A stretch of DNA of 64,000 nt from Paragonimus skrjabini miyazakii (lineage: Eukaryota; Platyhelminthes; Trematoda; Plagiorchiida; Troglotrematidae): positions 224,962 through 288,961 of the forward strand of contig JTDE01000246.1 of the NCBI GenBank assembly GCA_014338405.1. Direction: 5' to 3'. The first letter of the stretch is position 1; each line of letters opens with the position of its first letter. Made by a program: the position numbers and the translations under genes. Of this stretch, positions 1-14,200 are shown in pieces. The notes beneath the pieces were generated by a model, which was not told the DNA's origin, did not search any database, and was given only the letters and a program-made list of their open reading frames with translations.

Positions 1-2051
1 AGAAGACAATGTAGGTGCTCACAATTCGATAAGTTGGCAACGGTTTTGTAGTTTAGTCTCTGGCATGCAGCAGGCTCCAAATTTCAATGATTATAACGTC
101 CGAACGAAAGCGGTTTTTTTTATCTGCCTGTTTCGGATTGAACACTTCAAAAGTATCTGTACTACTTCGCGTTCCTGGTCTTAGCAATGGGTCACAGAAA
201 CCGGAAGCTGGAAAGCAAGTGTGTTACTTTGATCAACTGTATCTGCGTTGAACCTGTGGAATGATTACTGCAAATGAGAGTTGAGAGGTGTTTGATGACT
301 AAACTGAACAGGACAGGGAGAAAGATATGAACTCTAGCACAATGTTGCCCATTTATCCCGCGGTATGCAGGAGATAAGCCGTTATGGCTGGACGAATGAC
401 GAAGTACTGAATTGGTAATGTGTTGGGTAGTCATGTTTGTATTTAGGCCAAGTTACTGTTAGGACGCCTAGACGTAGATGACAGAACGATTGGGGTTACC
501 AACTGAAACATTAGATTCAAAAGCTTCTACTGCAAGGTAGTGGGTGGGTGGTTGTTAACCAGAACCAATTCCATATTTTCGGAAGAAATGCTGGTCTTCC
601 TCAATCCGGAAGGAACAGGTGACTATGGTTTATCAGACTTTATCTACTGGTGTGCCTGGCATAAGAGCTGTGACGATGTCATCATCATATCGTCCAGTAC
701 GAACTAATTTGTAACCGAGGTGTACAAGTCATCACATCAAGGTTCACTGTCATTTTGCGGACTCGTCAGTAATTAATGGGTCGGAAGGGGTGAAGCAGGT
801 ATAAATAGTCCTTCTTCCAGGAAATACACAGTTTCGCTCGTGGAAGACCGTGGAATACCTATGTGTATGCGTACGATTAGCAAACGTGTTCCACCTGCCG
901 AACATTCCCCTATGTAATTTTAGGACGCGCACTGGCCAACATCGCAGTTTGCTTAAAATTGGCTTACAATTTTGAAAATATTTGGATGGGGGAAATAACG
1001 CGAATGTACATTCGCGCACTGGAATGTGCATACGAGGACTCGGATTTCAGACAGACTCGACTGTCCCTCCTTCAGTTAGGGCCAACGTAATAAAAACCTC
1101 AGTATAACGGCACACCACCAGAAGAAAAGCGCATACCGGCCGCCAATCGACCGATTAAGCAACTGTGGTATAGAGAGAAGCACCTAAAAGTTATGTCAGA
1201 ATGAGGTAGCCGTCTGTAACAACCAGGCTGCTTTTTGGTGAGTGAACATGTTCATATTATTTTCTGCGTCCGAACTTTCTGGGTTTGTTCCGAGAACTTT
1301 TGACTTTTGAACTTTTGAAGGAAGTTCAAACATAGCCTTTCTTTTGATTTAGCACTGGCAACAAAACTGTTGCAAGTTTTCCAAATTAGGCATGCCCCTC
1401 GAGAGGTATGTCATCCCACAAATAGTGTTATTTTACCTTTTTCTGAAACAACTGTGGTACACTATTACAAACCTATTCGCTCTGTACCAAAGCGTATAGT
1501 AGTTTGCCTAACACTACCATGATGTCATGATTCTGCGATGTTCTACTAATTCTGCTATGTATGTTGTTCTTGCTTTTTCTTCTGGACGCTGTATACACTT
1601 TGGCTCAAATGCTTCTCATATGTATCCCACTGGATTTACTACATGACAAAACTCATCGTTGTGAGATCCATATCGTGTGCACCGATGACTGTCTGGATGA
1701 CCAGTTTAAAGTGTAAATGTTGGATTTATAATAACCTGATGACATCTTGACCTATGGAATTCGTTCAGTGTCTGCTAAATTCAACGCACTCCCAGGTGCT
1801 TATTCTCGGCTTACGTCTATTTGAATTTGTACGAATTTACTGCTGTAGCGTAACCGGCGACAACCGTCTGACTGTTTTTGCAGAGTACACCATAAGCAAA
1901 CCTACGTACATGGTTTAAGACATTTCCGTTGTTTCAAAAATACAGCGTAAGCAACAATTTTTAACAAGCATAGAATAAGCCGGGATGTGACTTGAACAAC
2001 AATTATTTCTGTTTAAAATATTGGTTTTGTTGGTCTCTTGGATCCGTTCAG
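1..2051. other. no gene recognised (upstream of first visible TRPA1 exon)
   Basis: Both strands hold only short open frames without recognisable motifs. The missing 5' ankyrin exons of the TRPA1-like gene should lie here or further left, but I found no TPLH-type ankyrin motif flanked by splice sites. Confidence 0.5.
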
Positions 2052-2279
2052 ATTTGCCTGAACAGAAATGCCAAAATTTTGGCCAAACAAAACGACGAAA
2101 ACACTCCTGTGCACTATGCCTGTATCAAGGACGATTTGGAATGCGTGCAACTACTGTTCAACGCTAAACCAGAGTTGCGATCCACTGTGCTACGAATGCC
2201 AAACAAAAATGGTTACACTCCTCTACATTTGGCCGCGGTCTACAATCATGAGAAGATGATATGCTATCTTGTGGAACAG
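2052..2279 (+). CDS. TRPA1: TRPA1-like, exon 1 visible: two ankyrin repeats
   Basis: Bounded by acceptor ...ccgttcag and donor gtttgt; 228 nt, phase 0 at both ends. It encodes two ankyrin repeats: NDENTPVHYACIKDD followed by NKNGYTPLHLAAVYNHEK. It reads straight into the next exon (CYLVEQ joined to GSPLEMTDRNG), completing the repeat. It is not the start of the protein: there is no initiator in a sensible context, and TRPA1 has further repeats upstream. Confidence 0.88.
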
Positions 2280-5200
2280 GTTTGTGTTGGACTTTTTCAG
2301 TTTACTTGTAAACTAAGCTATTTGAAAACGCATATATATTAAAGCATTGTATCTTGAAGGGCAGGGTTGAGGCTATTTTTTTGATAAATTTTTACAAAAG
2401 ATGACACTACGGTGTTCCATGAATATTTTTGAGCGAAATGTTTGTCTTGTTTTGTGTTCAGAATCAATTTTGAACTCGGAAATAGCCGTAGTTGTCTTTT
2501 TTCAGCGTTCCATTCCATGAATGTCTTCAATAGGTGTAAAGAGTTTTATCCTAACGGAGTGACTGCGTGAGCCATACTTCGCGGATGTTTGTAAGTGACC
2601 ACAATATGTACTACGAATTACACTAAGTTTGGCGTCTTTATTAGTAATTTCTTGAAGTCAGTTTGATAGTGAACGAATGAGGTATGTTCGATCCTAGCAA
2701 ACGTTACCTTAATATACACTTTTTTCTTAACAAATATACCAAACGTGTTCGAGCTCAATAATTGACTCGACCTACTGCACAACCCTAGAGAGGTCGTGTG
2801 GACAAGTTCTGTGCGTTAACACCGGAATTATCAGGTAGTCGTTTTGGTTAAACTTTCTGTAGCTGCCTCAGCCAAAACATTTAGAACGTGGTTAACAAGA
2901 TCCCTAAATCCGACCCACATATGTCGGCCAGTTTGCACACGTCTGTCTTCTGAAACTAGTTTCATCCTATGGGTGCAACGTACTCACATTGACCCACAGT
3001 CATCTTATGTTGTCTCATAGCGTGCATCACAGCATGTTGGATTGGGCGACTGCATGAAACAGTGCGTGGGGAAAGGACAGACGTGTGACTTGCCTTAAAC
3101 ATTCATGCCACCTTCTGATCTTGTCTTAATGTAAAAGGACGTGCGGTCATCCTGAGCATATGAACGATTCACGTGCTTTGACCTCTGGTACGGCTTGTAG
3201 CTCGCGGCTAAGATGCTCTACTTCACCGGCAACCTTTGCGTTCGACTTAGTCACTCTAATAGCCGCCCCAAAACTTTTGCTGGTTAAGCCATCTAATTCT
3301 GGGTTAATTTTATAATCATTTTCTTGCTTCATTTTGAGCCAGGTAAATTAGTTGAGCAGTCTACTACCATACACTTGGACCATATGATATGTACGCTCCC
3401 CTGGTCGCATTTTGCAAACGATCATACCAGCTGTAAACTACGATCATTATTAACTAGCATGAAACTGAGCTTATCATGAATTACGAAGTCCGCCACAAAA
3501 GAAACGATTTTGTTTGATCACAACGGTATTCATTCTAGTTGGAGCATTATAAGTGAAAAAAAGTATACGTATGCCCAACAGGAGTGTTCTTGCAAATGCA
3601 AATTGGGTAGTACAACCGGCTTTACTATTGCCCTGGTTGCACAGTGATTGTTTTAGGCTGATATGTAGAAGTAGGCGAAAACCACACCTCTACGTTTTTT
3701 CTAACCGTACGATTGGAGGTTAAACCGATCCCAGGCAATCTACTAGCTTTGCATGATTCAAAAAAACTGTAGTTGGTCTTGTTGCACACATTTGGAACGA
3801 CAAGCTGACAGACACCACTATTTTGACGTATGTAGCCTATGGTAGCCAGAACGCGTTGGGAAAACAGAGCTGAGCTGTGTGACCCCATACAGCACACCAA
3901 CGGTTTGACTGGCGCGATCATTCCTTAGTATTGTTACAAAGAGTTTCCACTCAATCGACTCATCTAGAGAGTTTGTCACAATCAGTGTTCGCAGAGTGTC
4001 GAAAAGTTTAGTTCAGTGGTTGCGTCTTCACGGTTTGCTCCACTGCACTGATGTGATCCGATTTTTTAAGACCTTCACCTCAATGTATCAGCCTACGTTG
4101 AACCACAGTTTACATTTCCAGCCTGTACAAATTGTTACCCCACTTTCAGCAGACCGTACACCATCAGATCGGGTCAGCATTTTCACAGCAGCCTTATACC
4201 CTCAACGTTTCAGTCCCCGATCTATCAGGTTCAGCACACTTGCAAGTGAAATGGACGTTATTGTGAACACGAAATGTGTCACTTGCATTCAGCTGACTTT
4301 CATCCATTGTTGATCACTAGAAGGCTTAACTGATAAACTAATTGTGACCGGCAGTCAGAACGTGCAGAAACAGATTGATGAAAGATAGTTTGTCAGAAGT
4401 TAAGGATAGACAAGGAAAGTGTGAAGAGGTGAATTTTGAGTTATCAGGGCTTTGCTTATTGTGAACTTTCCTCTACAAGTGATTTTCAAACAGTGAGTTC
4501 TTTTGGATAGTACAAAGAGTTGTGGTGTACGTTAGAGAATAATCCTTTCATGTATGAACATCCGGAAACGTACCAGTTTCTTGTCTCTAAACGAACATTT
4601 CGAAGGTGATTGAATTAGATAGCTCTGAGATGCAGGGACCATAGGTTTTACGGCACTACTAAAAGTTGCAAATAAACATTACGTTAATTGAATAATAGGG
4701 GGTTTAGTATGGTGCATTTAACAATGGAACTGAACAATTTGAAAATTCCAGTCATGATTTGCATGGGGAAAGTACTACAAAAAACGTCAGGTTTGACAGA
4801 CTTCCAGATAAAATTCTGGCACACACTTCGCTATTTTCTTTGTTTGAAGTGACAGAGGCTTGATGTACATATGAGGAGAAACCAACGGTGAACAATCGTA
4901 TTCCACAGTTTGCCGATCACTGTCTGCATAGAAAGCTCCTATGCCCCGAAAAACAATTCAAGTTCTCATCAGGAGAAAGTAGTCTGCATTTTTAAAATGA
5001 CCCCTAGAATGCAAATTTTATTAGGCTAACGCATTAAACGCGACTGAACCTAACTGGGCACACCTGAAATTGTATCAGACATTAACTCAATGATCGCGGA
5101 ATGTTAATCTATCTGACACGTCTCAGCTTAGCACAAGTAGAGAAATTTCAACCAGTTGTTTGAAGGGTTAGAAAAACGGATGTGGCAACTAATGTAAATA

Positions 5201-8200
5201 CAAGATAGTGACTGTATTTTATGTCATCAGTTGGTTTCATGACAAAAGCTGTGATTGTTTATGCCCTGGTTTCGCTTCCAACAGATGCCTGAATCGTGGG
5301 TGTATAAGCAAGTAGTAACTAGAAATTCTGGTCTGAAAAGTGGGGATGTTTTTGGCCCCATTTGTAACTTGGCAGTTGAAGGAGAAACAGTGCGGGATGG
5401 ATTAGAACTAATCGTTACTAAAGTTTTGTTAATGCCTGTAAAAACGCCCATAGGCTGGGTTAACTATAACACAGTGACAAGCAAAAAGAATACAGAAATG
5501 TACATCTTATTGATTCTGAAACGCTGAACAAAGCTTTGGGAAGGCCAGTTAAGCTAGAAGTGTTTTTCTGATGCCCCACTACGAGTGAGCCAGTTTTCGA
5601 TCACTTGGAGCGCCGCACTAGACGGAAAGTCTGTTTACATAACAACTGTCATCCCTTTAGATGGACGTTTTTTTAAAACAATAGACTGCTGCTGATACAC
5701 TTCAATGCAGATTTCACAAATGGATAGGGGACGGCAGTTGTACGGTAAAAGCCTTCTCGTTTTTTGTTAAAAAACAGAACGATAGGCAAACTTTCTAATG
5801 TGTCTTCCTGGAGAAGCACTTAACTAACACATCTTCAGTTATTATATGAAAACCAGGTTCGGCTTAAGTTCGGTACTTGAAAAGATGCTCGCATCATGAA
5901 GTAAGAAACTCTGTCACGTTAATTAGAACAGTAAACTGATGTAGCCGATTTATCTCACATCTCTCGAGGACGATATGGTCACTTAGAACGTTAACGCGCA
6001 AAAGCAAATTATGTAGATGAATGGATAGGCGTTAAAACTTATTTGTCATCACCTGTGCTGACGCTTCTGTTCGGTATTCTTTATATATACGTAGTGAAAC
6101 AGCAGCATGTACTGTATAGGTGAAATACATGTGTAAGACGGAAGACTGCTAACTTGTCTCAAACATGTAGGTAAGAACAGATGACAGACAGCACTGTACA
6201 TTAATAGAAAATGAACTATTCGCTGCACCTTTGCACTACAGAAGAGTTTTGTTTGACTGTTTGATTCACACTTAAGTATAATGCATGCTACTGGGGACGA
6301 TTGTAGTCAGCTGACACCATAAAACTACAAAGCACATTTTTGGCATGGAAGTTAGGTTTTCTCACACTAGTTGTGCTATGGAACAATGAATATAGGCAAA
6401 AGCTTGGGGCCTGGAGTTTTTACTGACGAACAGCCGAGTACCGTTCAGTTGAGTACCTGAGACAAACGACGTTAATCTTATCTTGTTGCCAAGAGAAAGG
6501 TTTACGCTCAATCACTACTATGCAGCTAAGAGGACAACGTGTGAATGCATTACCGTAATTTATACATATATGAATTGTATAACGTGACAGTTTCATTCGG
6601 GTGTAAAGGTTGTCTATTCCATCTCCTTTGTGTAAACAAGTTCAATCACTAGTAGTACAACAGACATTCCAGAATGTTCTTTGTTTGCGATTGCACTTTT
6701 ATGATCAGGTAGGGTCCACAAGACAAAAGGATAAACTTATCATGTTTAATTTACTGACTTTTAAAAACAGAAAAAAGGAAATTAAGTTTCTTCCCAAAGT
6801 CTTAGACTGTCTTCAAATATTCGTGGTGAAAATCTGCTCGATTCACCAAACTCCGACACAACAGAATATCCAACAACAGACCAGTTCAAACATCGCGTTA
6901 GATAACCACACCAGGATTGAACGGAAAGCCACAATGCTACACGTCGTGTTATTTGCCAACGTCTTTGATCTGGATTGCACCAATCAGTTTACAGTTTGAC
7001 TTTTCAGGTACCAAAATGGTCAACCAATAACAGACTGATTTTCTTGATACTGTTGTACATCTATAAATGCCGGCTTCTTGTCTCACAAAAATAACTGCTT
7101 ACTATAACCAGTACGAGGTCATCTCAATGTGGGAGGTTTCAATTCCGGTACAATTTCTATGGCTATTCGAAATCCATAATTTGGATTATTATACTATTCC
7201 AGAAACTACCAAGTGACGACCTACTGATACTATAATACTCGGATGATTATTCTGAAATGGGGTTTTTGAACGCATTTCCTTCGTGTGCGAAGTAGTCAGC
7301 GAGCTACAGAGAGGTTTCCGCGCCATAAAACAAGAAACCAGATCACACTGTAAGAAGCCTTTCTTTTTGCATGTTCACTGCTCATAAATTCTTTCAGAAT
7401 AACGAGTTTGAGCAGTTTGAGCAGTCACTAAAAGGTAAAATAATGGGGGAGAAACAACCGTGAAACAAACAGAAAACGTCAACGAAAAATGCCGGGCCAA
7501 AACCACAGTTCCATGTATCACACTGGCTGAACATGAAAATACTTCTTTTTGTAGGTTTGCTTAATTTTTGTTCATCTTTTTACGAGACGCACACATGGTG
7601 GACGGTAGTACACGAAAACAGAAAAGTTGCGACATGGTAAGCAACCTAGTGATCTTTTGGAAAGAGGGGGGAAATGTGTAGATTCATTCACTGTATTAAG
7701 TGATATGAGGTAAACAAAATGGTCACTCTTGGGCAAATAACTGGCAGAAACTAGTCAGCACAGCCAAACGAATATATATTGCGATTAGGAAAACAAATTC
7801 CGTTTTGGAACACAAAACTCGAAGATCCTCTGAGGAACATGAAGCATTGAACCTCAGAGATATAGTTCTTGAATGAGCTTTATCATCTGCTGCTTCTTTG
7901 AACAGAATGGGTAGTTGAAAAAGTCAGGTGGAACATGAAAACTGGCAGATGCAACCATTTCCTACTGACTCGTCAGTACCAACTTTATAAAACTTAAATC
8001 GGATTCTTATAGAAATTAAGTGGAGATGGGATGTTAATTAATGTATGAGTCTGAATACATAAATAAGTCCAGGGAATGGTTAACTTCATGAACGACTGTA
8101 TCCGAACACATGGAATTGGCTTAAGTGGATTGTTTGCGACCGCTTCGGCAAGCCTCATAAACTTCGGATTTGAATAAGGAAAGAGGATTCTAAATGCATA

Positions 8201-11200
8201 AGCTAGTTCAACAGCGTGACCAGTGATCAGGACGTTCCTAATGACTGTGGAGATTGTCTGTCTACGTGCTACATTAAGCTCGCCGTTCATCGGTAACACG
8301 TACTTTTACAACCATTTAGGCAAGCTTTTCATTACACTGGAGATGAAACGCCTCTTGCTTCTATCTACGTAACTTTCGCCGCAACTATATATAAATTCAT
8401 AAACATAACATGAGGTGACACCGACAAGCTTAACTGCTTTTAACAAAGGCACCATCAGCTTCTGAATATGAACGATTACATGAAATTCATCCGTGATAAG
8501 TGTTCAGTTGATCGAAGTTCTTAATCACTATGTAGTTTGATGCACGATGCTATCATCGGTAAAAGGCAGTCCTTTTTTACTCTCCCCTCTTTGGATGGTG
8601 ATTTTTGTTTCCCATGCCTTTTATGAATCTTCTGAAGTAACTATTTGTTGGTGGAACAGAAATTCTCAAGTCTAGTTCCTTCACAAGAATATCTTCTATA
8701 CAGAGTCGTCGTGTTGGTTTGATCGACATGTCCACTAGATGAGAAACATGTTTCGTTCCAACTTCTGAAAGGAATTAGTTATCTTAAGGATCTATATTAT
8801 TTGCCCATACGGACTAGACAGTAGACATTTCCAGGAAGGGTACCCTTAAAATCAATTCGGAGCAATGTGAGTTTTGTGACAGACAGCGATGATGGAACAT
8901 ACGGAGGTTAGTACTGGTATGATGAAACCTAGTTTTGGCTGAACAATCATTGAGTGAACTGTAATTGGTTAGTTTAAGTGTATTATCTTAATTTGTCTCA
9001 ATAGCTTGTGAACGCTTCATATTCCGTTGATCGCAAGTGTATTATGATAAAACGGATCTTGTTTGATCAAAAGCACTATTATGCAATTAATATAAACCTT
9101 TGTAACTGTCAGATTTTGGGAGAAATCATCATGAACAGATAGGCTTTATAAATCACCTGAACAGCCTATTGTTTATACTGACATCGGTTTGCCAGATGAA
9201 AGGTTTTGTTGCATTTTTCCTGAATTTTCACGAATATTCCTTGAATCATATGAGTTTTTAGACTATATCTGGAAAATGATTATTCTTAGGGTTCGCCCTT
9301 GGAAATGACGGATCGTAACGGATGGACACCACTTTTGTTGGCCGCGATGAAAGGTGCGTTCCAAGCATGTGTACAACTGCTACGTTTGGGTGCTAACCCA
9401 AACGCTCACGATTTGACCAACCGGAATCTTGTTCACTTGCTCATGTTGTTCCGAGGTCCTGGTGTACGCACAGTTCTACCGGAAATGAACAATGTGAGTT
9501 TAACCGTAAACCTCGAAACTTTTACCGTTTTTTCTCTTCAATGTGCTTTCACTGACATTCAGTGAAAATGATTTTATATGTTTAATCACGTGACGCTTGT
9601 TTCTTACTCAATGGCCTCATACTACAGAACGAACTGTTCAAACGATTGGTTAATGAGAAAGACAATTACGGATCCACACCGCTTCACTACTCAACCCAGA
9701 TGGGCAACCTGGGTGCGACCCAGGCCTTTTTGCTTCAGGGTGCGTCGGCACTTGAACGCGATAACGAGCGGAATACTCCACTACACACGGCCGCCTATTT
9801 CGGACGTTTGCATACATGTGAAAGGCTGTTGGACACTGGACACGGAATGCGCGCTATGAACTCGCCAGATGCACTCGGACGTTTGCCCTTGCACGTTGCC
9901 GTGGAACAGGGGCATGTGAATGTGGTTAAATTATTTTTAGAGAAAGGATGCGTTTTTCGAAAGTAAGTTCTGAACTTTTTCTACTGTAAATTTTACTCGG
10001 AAAAACTCTAGGTGATTTGGATTATCAGGCTTGTTGAGTTAGCCTAGACGTCCACATCAATGACAATACAAAGCCTGTCACAATTAACTGAGATAAGCGG
10101 TTAGTCAAATGATTTTGCTAGTAAGCTAATGTACTGTGCATGCGTTCGATCAAAATGTGAACATTCTGAACGTCACTGATCAAGCTGTTGAGGTAAATGT
10201 GATGTCCTCTTGGTAGTGTGTATTTGTTCGAACAGTATTGAGTGGGTGAATATCAGTGTTGTACAGCCTTTAAATGTTACACACCAAAGGTCGGAATTGT
10301 TGTTATTTTTAATAATTTAGTAATGAGTGTAATTTAGATTACGTCACGTCGAGTCAACAGAACGTTAATCCACTAAAAAGATGAATACTGACCATTCGTC
10401 GCAAACACAGGGATAAAAATGTTTGCACAAATGAAGCTAACGGAAAACATTTTCAGAACGTTAACTCAGAAGAAACAGTTGTTCGAATTATTACCGTGAA
10501 TGCTGAAAATACTTGAACTGTCCACCAACGTTGTGCGGGTAAATACCACCGTATTTTTGTTGAGATTGAGAAAGTCCGGAAGGTGAACAAAACGTGTAGA
10601 TCAAAATAAATTTCCTCAACAGTGTCGTCTCATTTAATGAAGTAGTCAGAAATGGTTAATTTGATCAGTTTTATTTGGAACCAGCTGCTACATTTGCAAG
10701 TACGTCAGCTTGGTTAAAGAACCTAGTGATATTTTAATCACGATTTGTGTTAGAAATCACAGTTAACTCTTCTCAGTAATAAGACTCAACGTTGATAGAC
10801 GACCTGGTGTTTTACTTAAATGAGATACGCGGTTAGTCGTCATCTCGGTTCTCAGAAAAACAAGTTGTGCTTCAGAATTTGAGTCAGAACCTCTTGGCTG
10901 ACTTACTAGGAGATTTACTGTGATTTCTTCAGATAGAACTGCTTTACAAACGTTTAAAATGTTTCAGCTATCACGTCACTGTGACCGAATACTAAGACTC
11001 AGTTGGCTTCAGTGGTCAAAAGAAACCAAATTTAATTGATTGGGTTTGTGAAGTGTCACCCGAATAGATTACAAAATATTGGAGAACATGTCGGCCAACA
11101 GGCTACTAGTGACGGTATGTTAGTTATTTTGGGTGAAAGGATTTTTTCATGTGAAATCCAACACAAAGTTCTAGGTCAACGCACAGGAGGGTTTCCTACC

Positions 11201-14200
11201 GTAGTTGCTTGAGACAGGAAAGTACAAATATACCATATTTTGACAGTATGTACGTCATACATTTTCAGATGGAATGACCATATCACTAAACGAACTGAAA
11301 ACCTCTTGAGATTACTGAGGTACGGCTATTTCAAAGTTAGCAAAATAAATTATGAACTTTATGAGTTGTATTTTGTATCACTAAAATTGATAATTATGGA
11401 TTCCCATATATCGCTTTTCACTGTGTCAACACTAGTATACATGATCACAACCATCAGTCAACTGCTAATCTAATGGACATTGTTTTTTCAGGTGTCATCT
11501 CGGAAATACTCCTCTGCACTACGTTGCTATTGGTGGATGCATCAAAACCTGCCGCATACTTTTACAAACCAATCCATCACTGTTGAATCAAGTCAATTTT
11601 CACGGAGTACATTTCCATTTTCCTTTTGTGAAGACACCTATTAAACAATTTTATAGCTGGTCACTGTTTGTCGAATATTTGCTTCGCACATTTTAATTGA
11701 GATGCATATTTACAAACATTCATTCTTGACTGCTAACAGTGTTTTCATAAATATGTACTATGCGACGCTTGCGGCAACCGACAACTGTAAAAGATCAGAT
11801 ATTCACTGAATCGTTGGTAGTTGTAACTAGTGTCTATTCTGACATAGTTTAATTTGCGTCTCACACGATGGAAAGCTGTACGATATGTAAGCAAAATAAA
11901 AACACCAAAGAATATCTGTACAAAAGCTCTTTCCAAGTCCCGAATATCTCGTGTAATCACGTATTCGTATACAGCCCGACCAAATTAACGAAACCCCACT
12001 GTGAGTAGCTTACTGGGTTCTGGTTTTTATCAGAGCTGGCTGCAGTCACATGTCATCACTCAGTAATAGCAAACATGCACATAGCCTTTTATTCAATTTT
12101 ATATACTATGTAATAATGTATATCCCATCACACATATATGTGTGCTTTGTATTCTTCACCGTCTGAGTTAAATTCATCGGTCTCTATTAAATGGCACCAT
12201 ATCATACATGTGCCTTATGATCGATCATATGAGTCGAGATGGGGGTCACAGTTTAACTGGATGTCTACATGTGCCTTTGATGGCTGATAACCAACAGTGA
12301 CACATTTCGAACGAGTAACTCTGCATACTTGAGTGTTAACTTTTAAACATTTCGATGAGCAGTGAAGATATACATATAACACCGTCTTGAAACTGGAGAA
12401 CTGAGATGTAAAGAAAATAGCGTAAAAAAGAACTACCATGGAAAGTCGTGAACGACGTTTGCAATATAACCCTCATATGATTGATTTGTTGTTTGTTATT
12501 CATTATTTCAGATCTGTTCACTAAAACTACGCCTCAGATAGCTGAAATCTTATAAAACTGTATTGATTTTCAGTAGAACAGTAGATTGTTTATAGCAGTG
12601 TTTGCACTCGTATAGCTTGCTCAGTATGGCCCTGTGGAAATGAAGCGGTGGACTCCACGTTTGCTCTTATCAGAGGCACATATTTTTAACATGTCTCGTA
12701 AAGGAATTCCGGTTCACGTTGTCTAGATGCAACCATGCCAACCACAACACCATAGTCATCACATCAGGCACGGTTAAACGCTCATCTATACCAGATTTTT
12801 AGCCAATAAGTTCGCTTCATAGGGTTACGGACTAGAGTTTAACTTTCATTCTTGGAGGGGTTATTCTTTCTTGATGAGATTTAAAGAGGCGAAAACTCGG
12901 ATCTTATGTTTTTAAAGTGATCTAGTTGTAATGTCTATTTGGATACAAACCTGCTATCATCTAATTTTTTTCCAAAATCAAGTCATCATCTTCAACTTAA
13001 GTATGAAGTAGTATACCATTTTGTGAACAATTACAAACTTTTTCAACTATATAATCTTACGTAGATTGTGTTGACAATTTTAATTTTCAGATGACTGCTT
13101 TACATTATGCAGCCAGAGAGAACAGAGCTCAAGTGTTGGATCATCTGCTGACCTCGAAAGCGGCTATTGTGCCTGACAAAGGCGGTTTATACTTTGTGAC
13201 GTACGCATTACAACGCAGAAATCACGAAGCAATGAAGGTTATCATTACCCATTTAAGGTAGGACAATTTTAAGCAACCTGTCATTGACGAATTTTAATCT
13301 TCCGACTAAGCTAGCGAATGGTTCGAGCATTTGATGCACAAGCGTTTTCCCCCATTCGCATGCGAGGTGAACACAAAAGGCCGGACAATTTCTAAGGCGA
13401 TTAGTAATGTAAATAATCCTTATATTGATAACATTAAAAATATAGGCAGATTTATACAAATGATTGTGTGTGAACTGGTTCTCGGAAATAGTCTGCGTTA
13501 CCTTGCTTTTGACACTGCCCTGGTTTAGATCAATCACATAAGACTCCCCTGTTCTAGAGAGTAAGACAGTTTATGCCATGAAGTACAGTAGGTCATCAGT
13601 GTACTGGACAATATCAAGTTGTCCAAACCTACACATACAAGTAAGGCAGTTGCAACTCAAACCCACAGCCGTATATTTGGTGAACAGTGTCTTTACCACA
13701 AAAGGTTCACCGATTTCGTTTTTAGATATTGTAATCAGTATTAAAGTATTTATAATTACTGGCACTATGAGTTTGTGCAGTAAAAATAATTGGCAACTGT
13801 TTTATATTTGACCTTACGAAATTCCAGCGGGTGTCCTGTTTCTACCAGACTAACTAATCACGAACTTACTGCATCACTACTATATTTTTTTGAGCAAAGT
13901 CAATCATGGAACAGCTCCTGTTTGTAGCTTACAGGGCGTTTGATATGTGTAGATTCACAGTTTGCATAACCTTTTTTTAAACGTCTCGCCGATTGGCTGA
14001 TGCTACTGTTCCTAAATAAGAACAACTACATGTTGTCTTAATCACCTTTATAAAGTGTGTAGCGATGCTGACAAATTCGAGCTGGGACAAAGCCATTGGC
14101 AAACGTTTTGCTGATATATCCAGTTAATCGATGGTTAGTAGACGTTGTTTTGCTCACGAATGAGAGGCATATGGACATTCTACGATAAAGTAGATTTCAC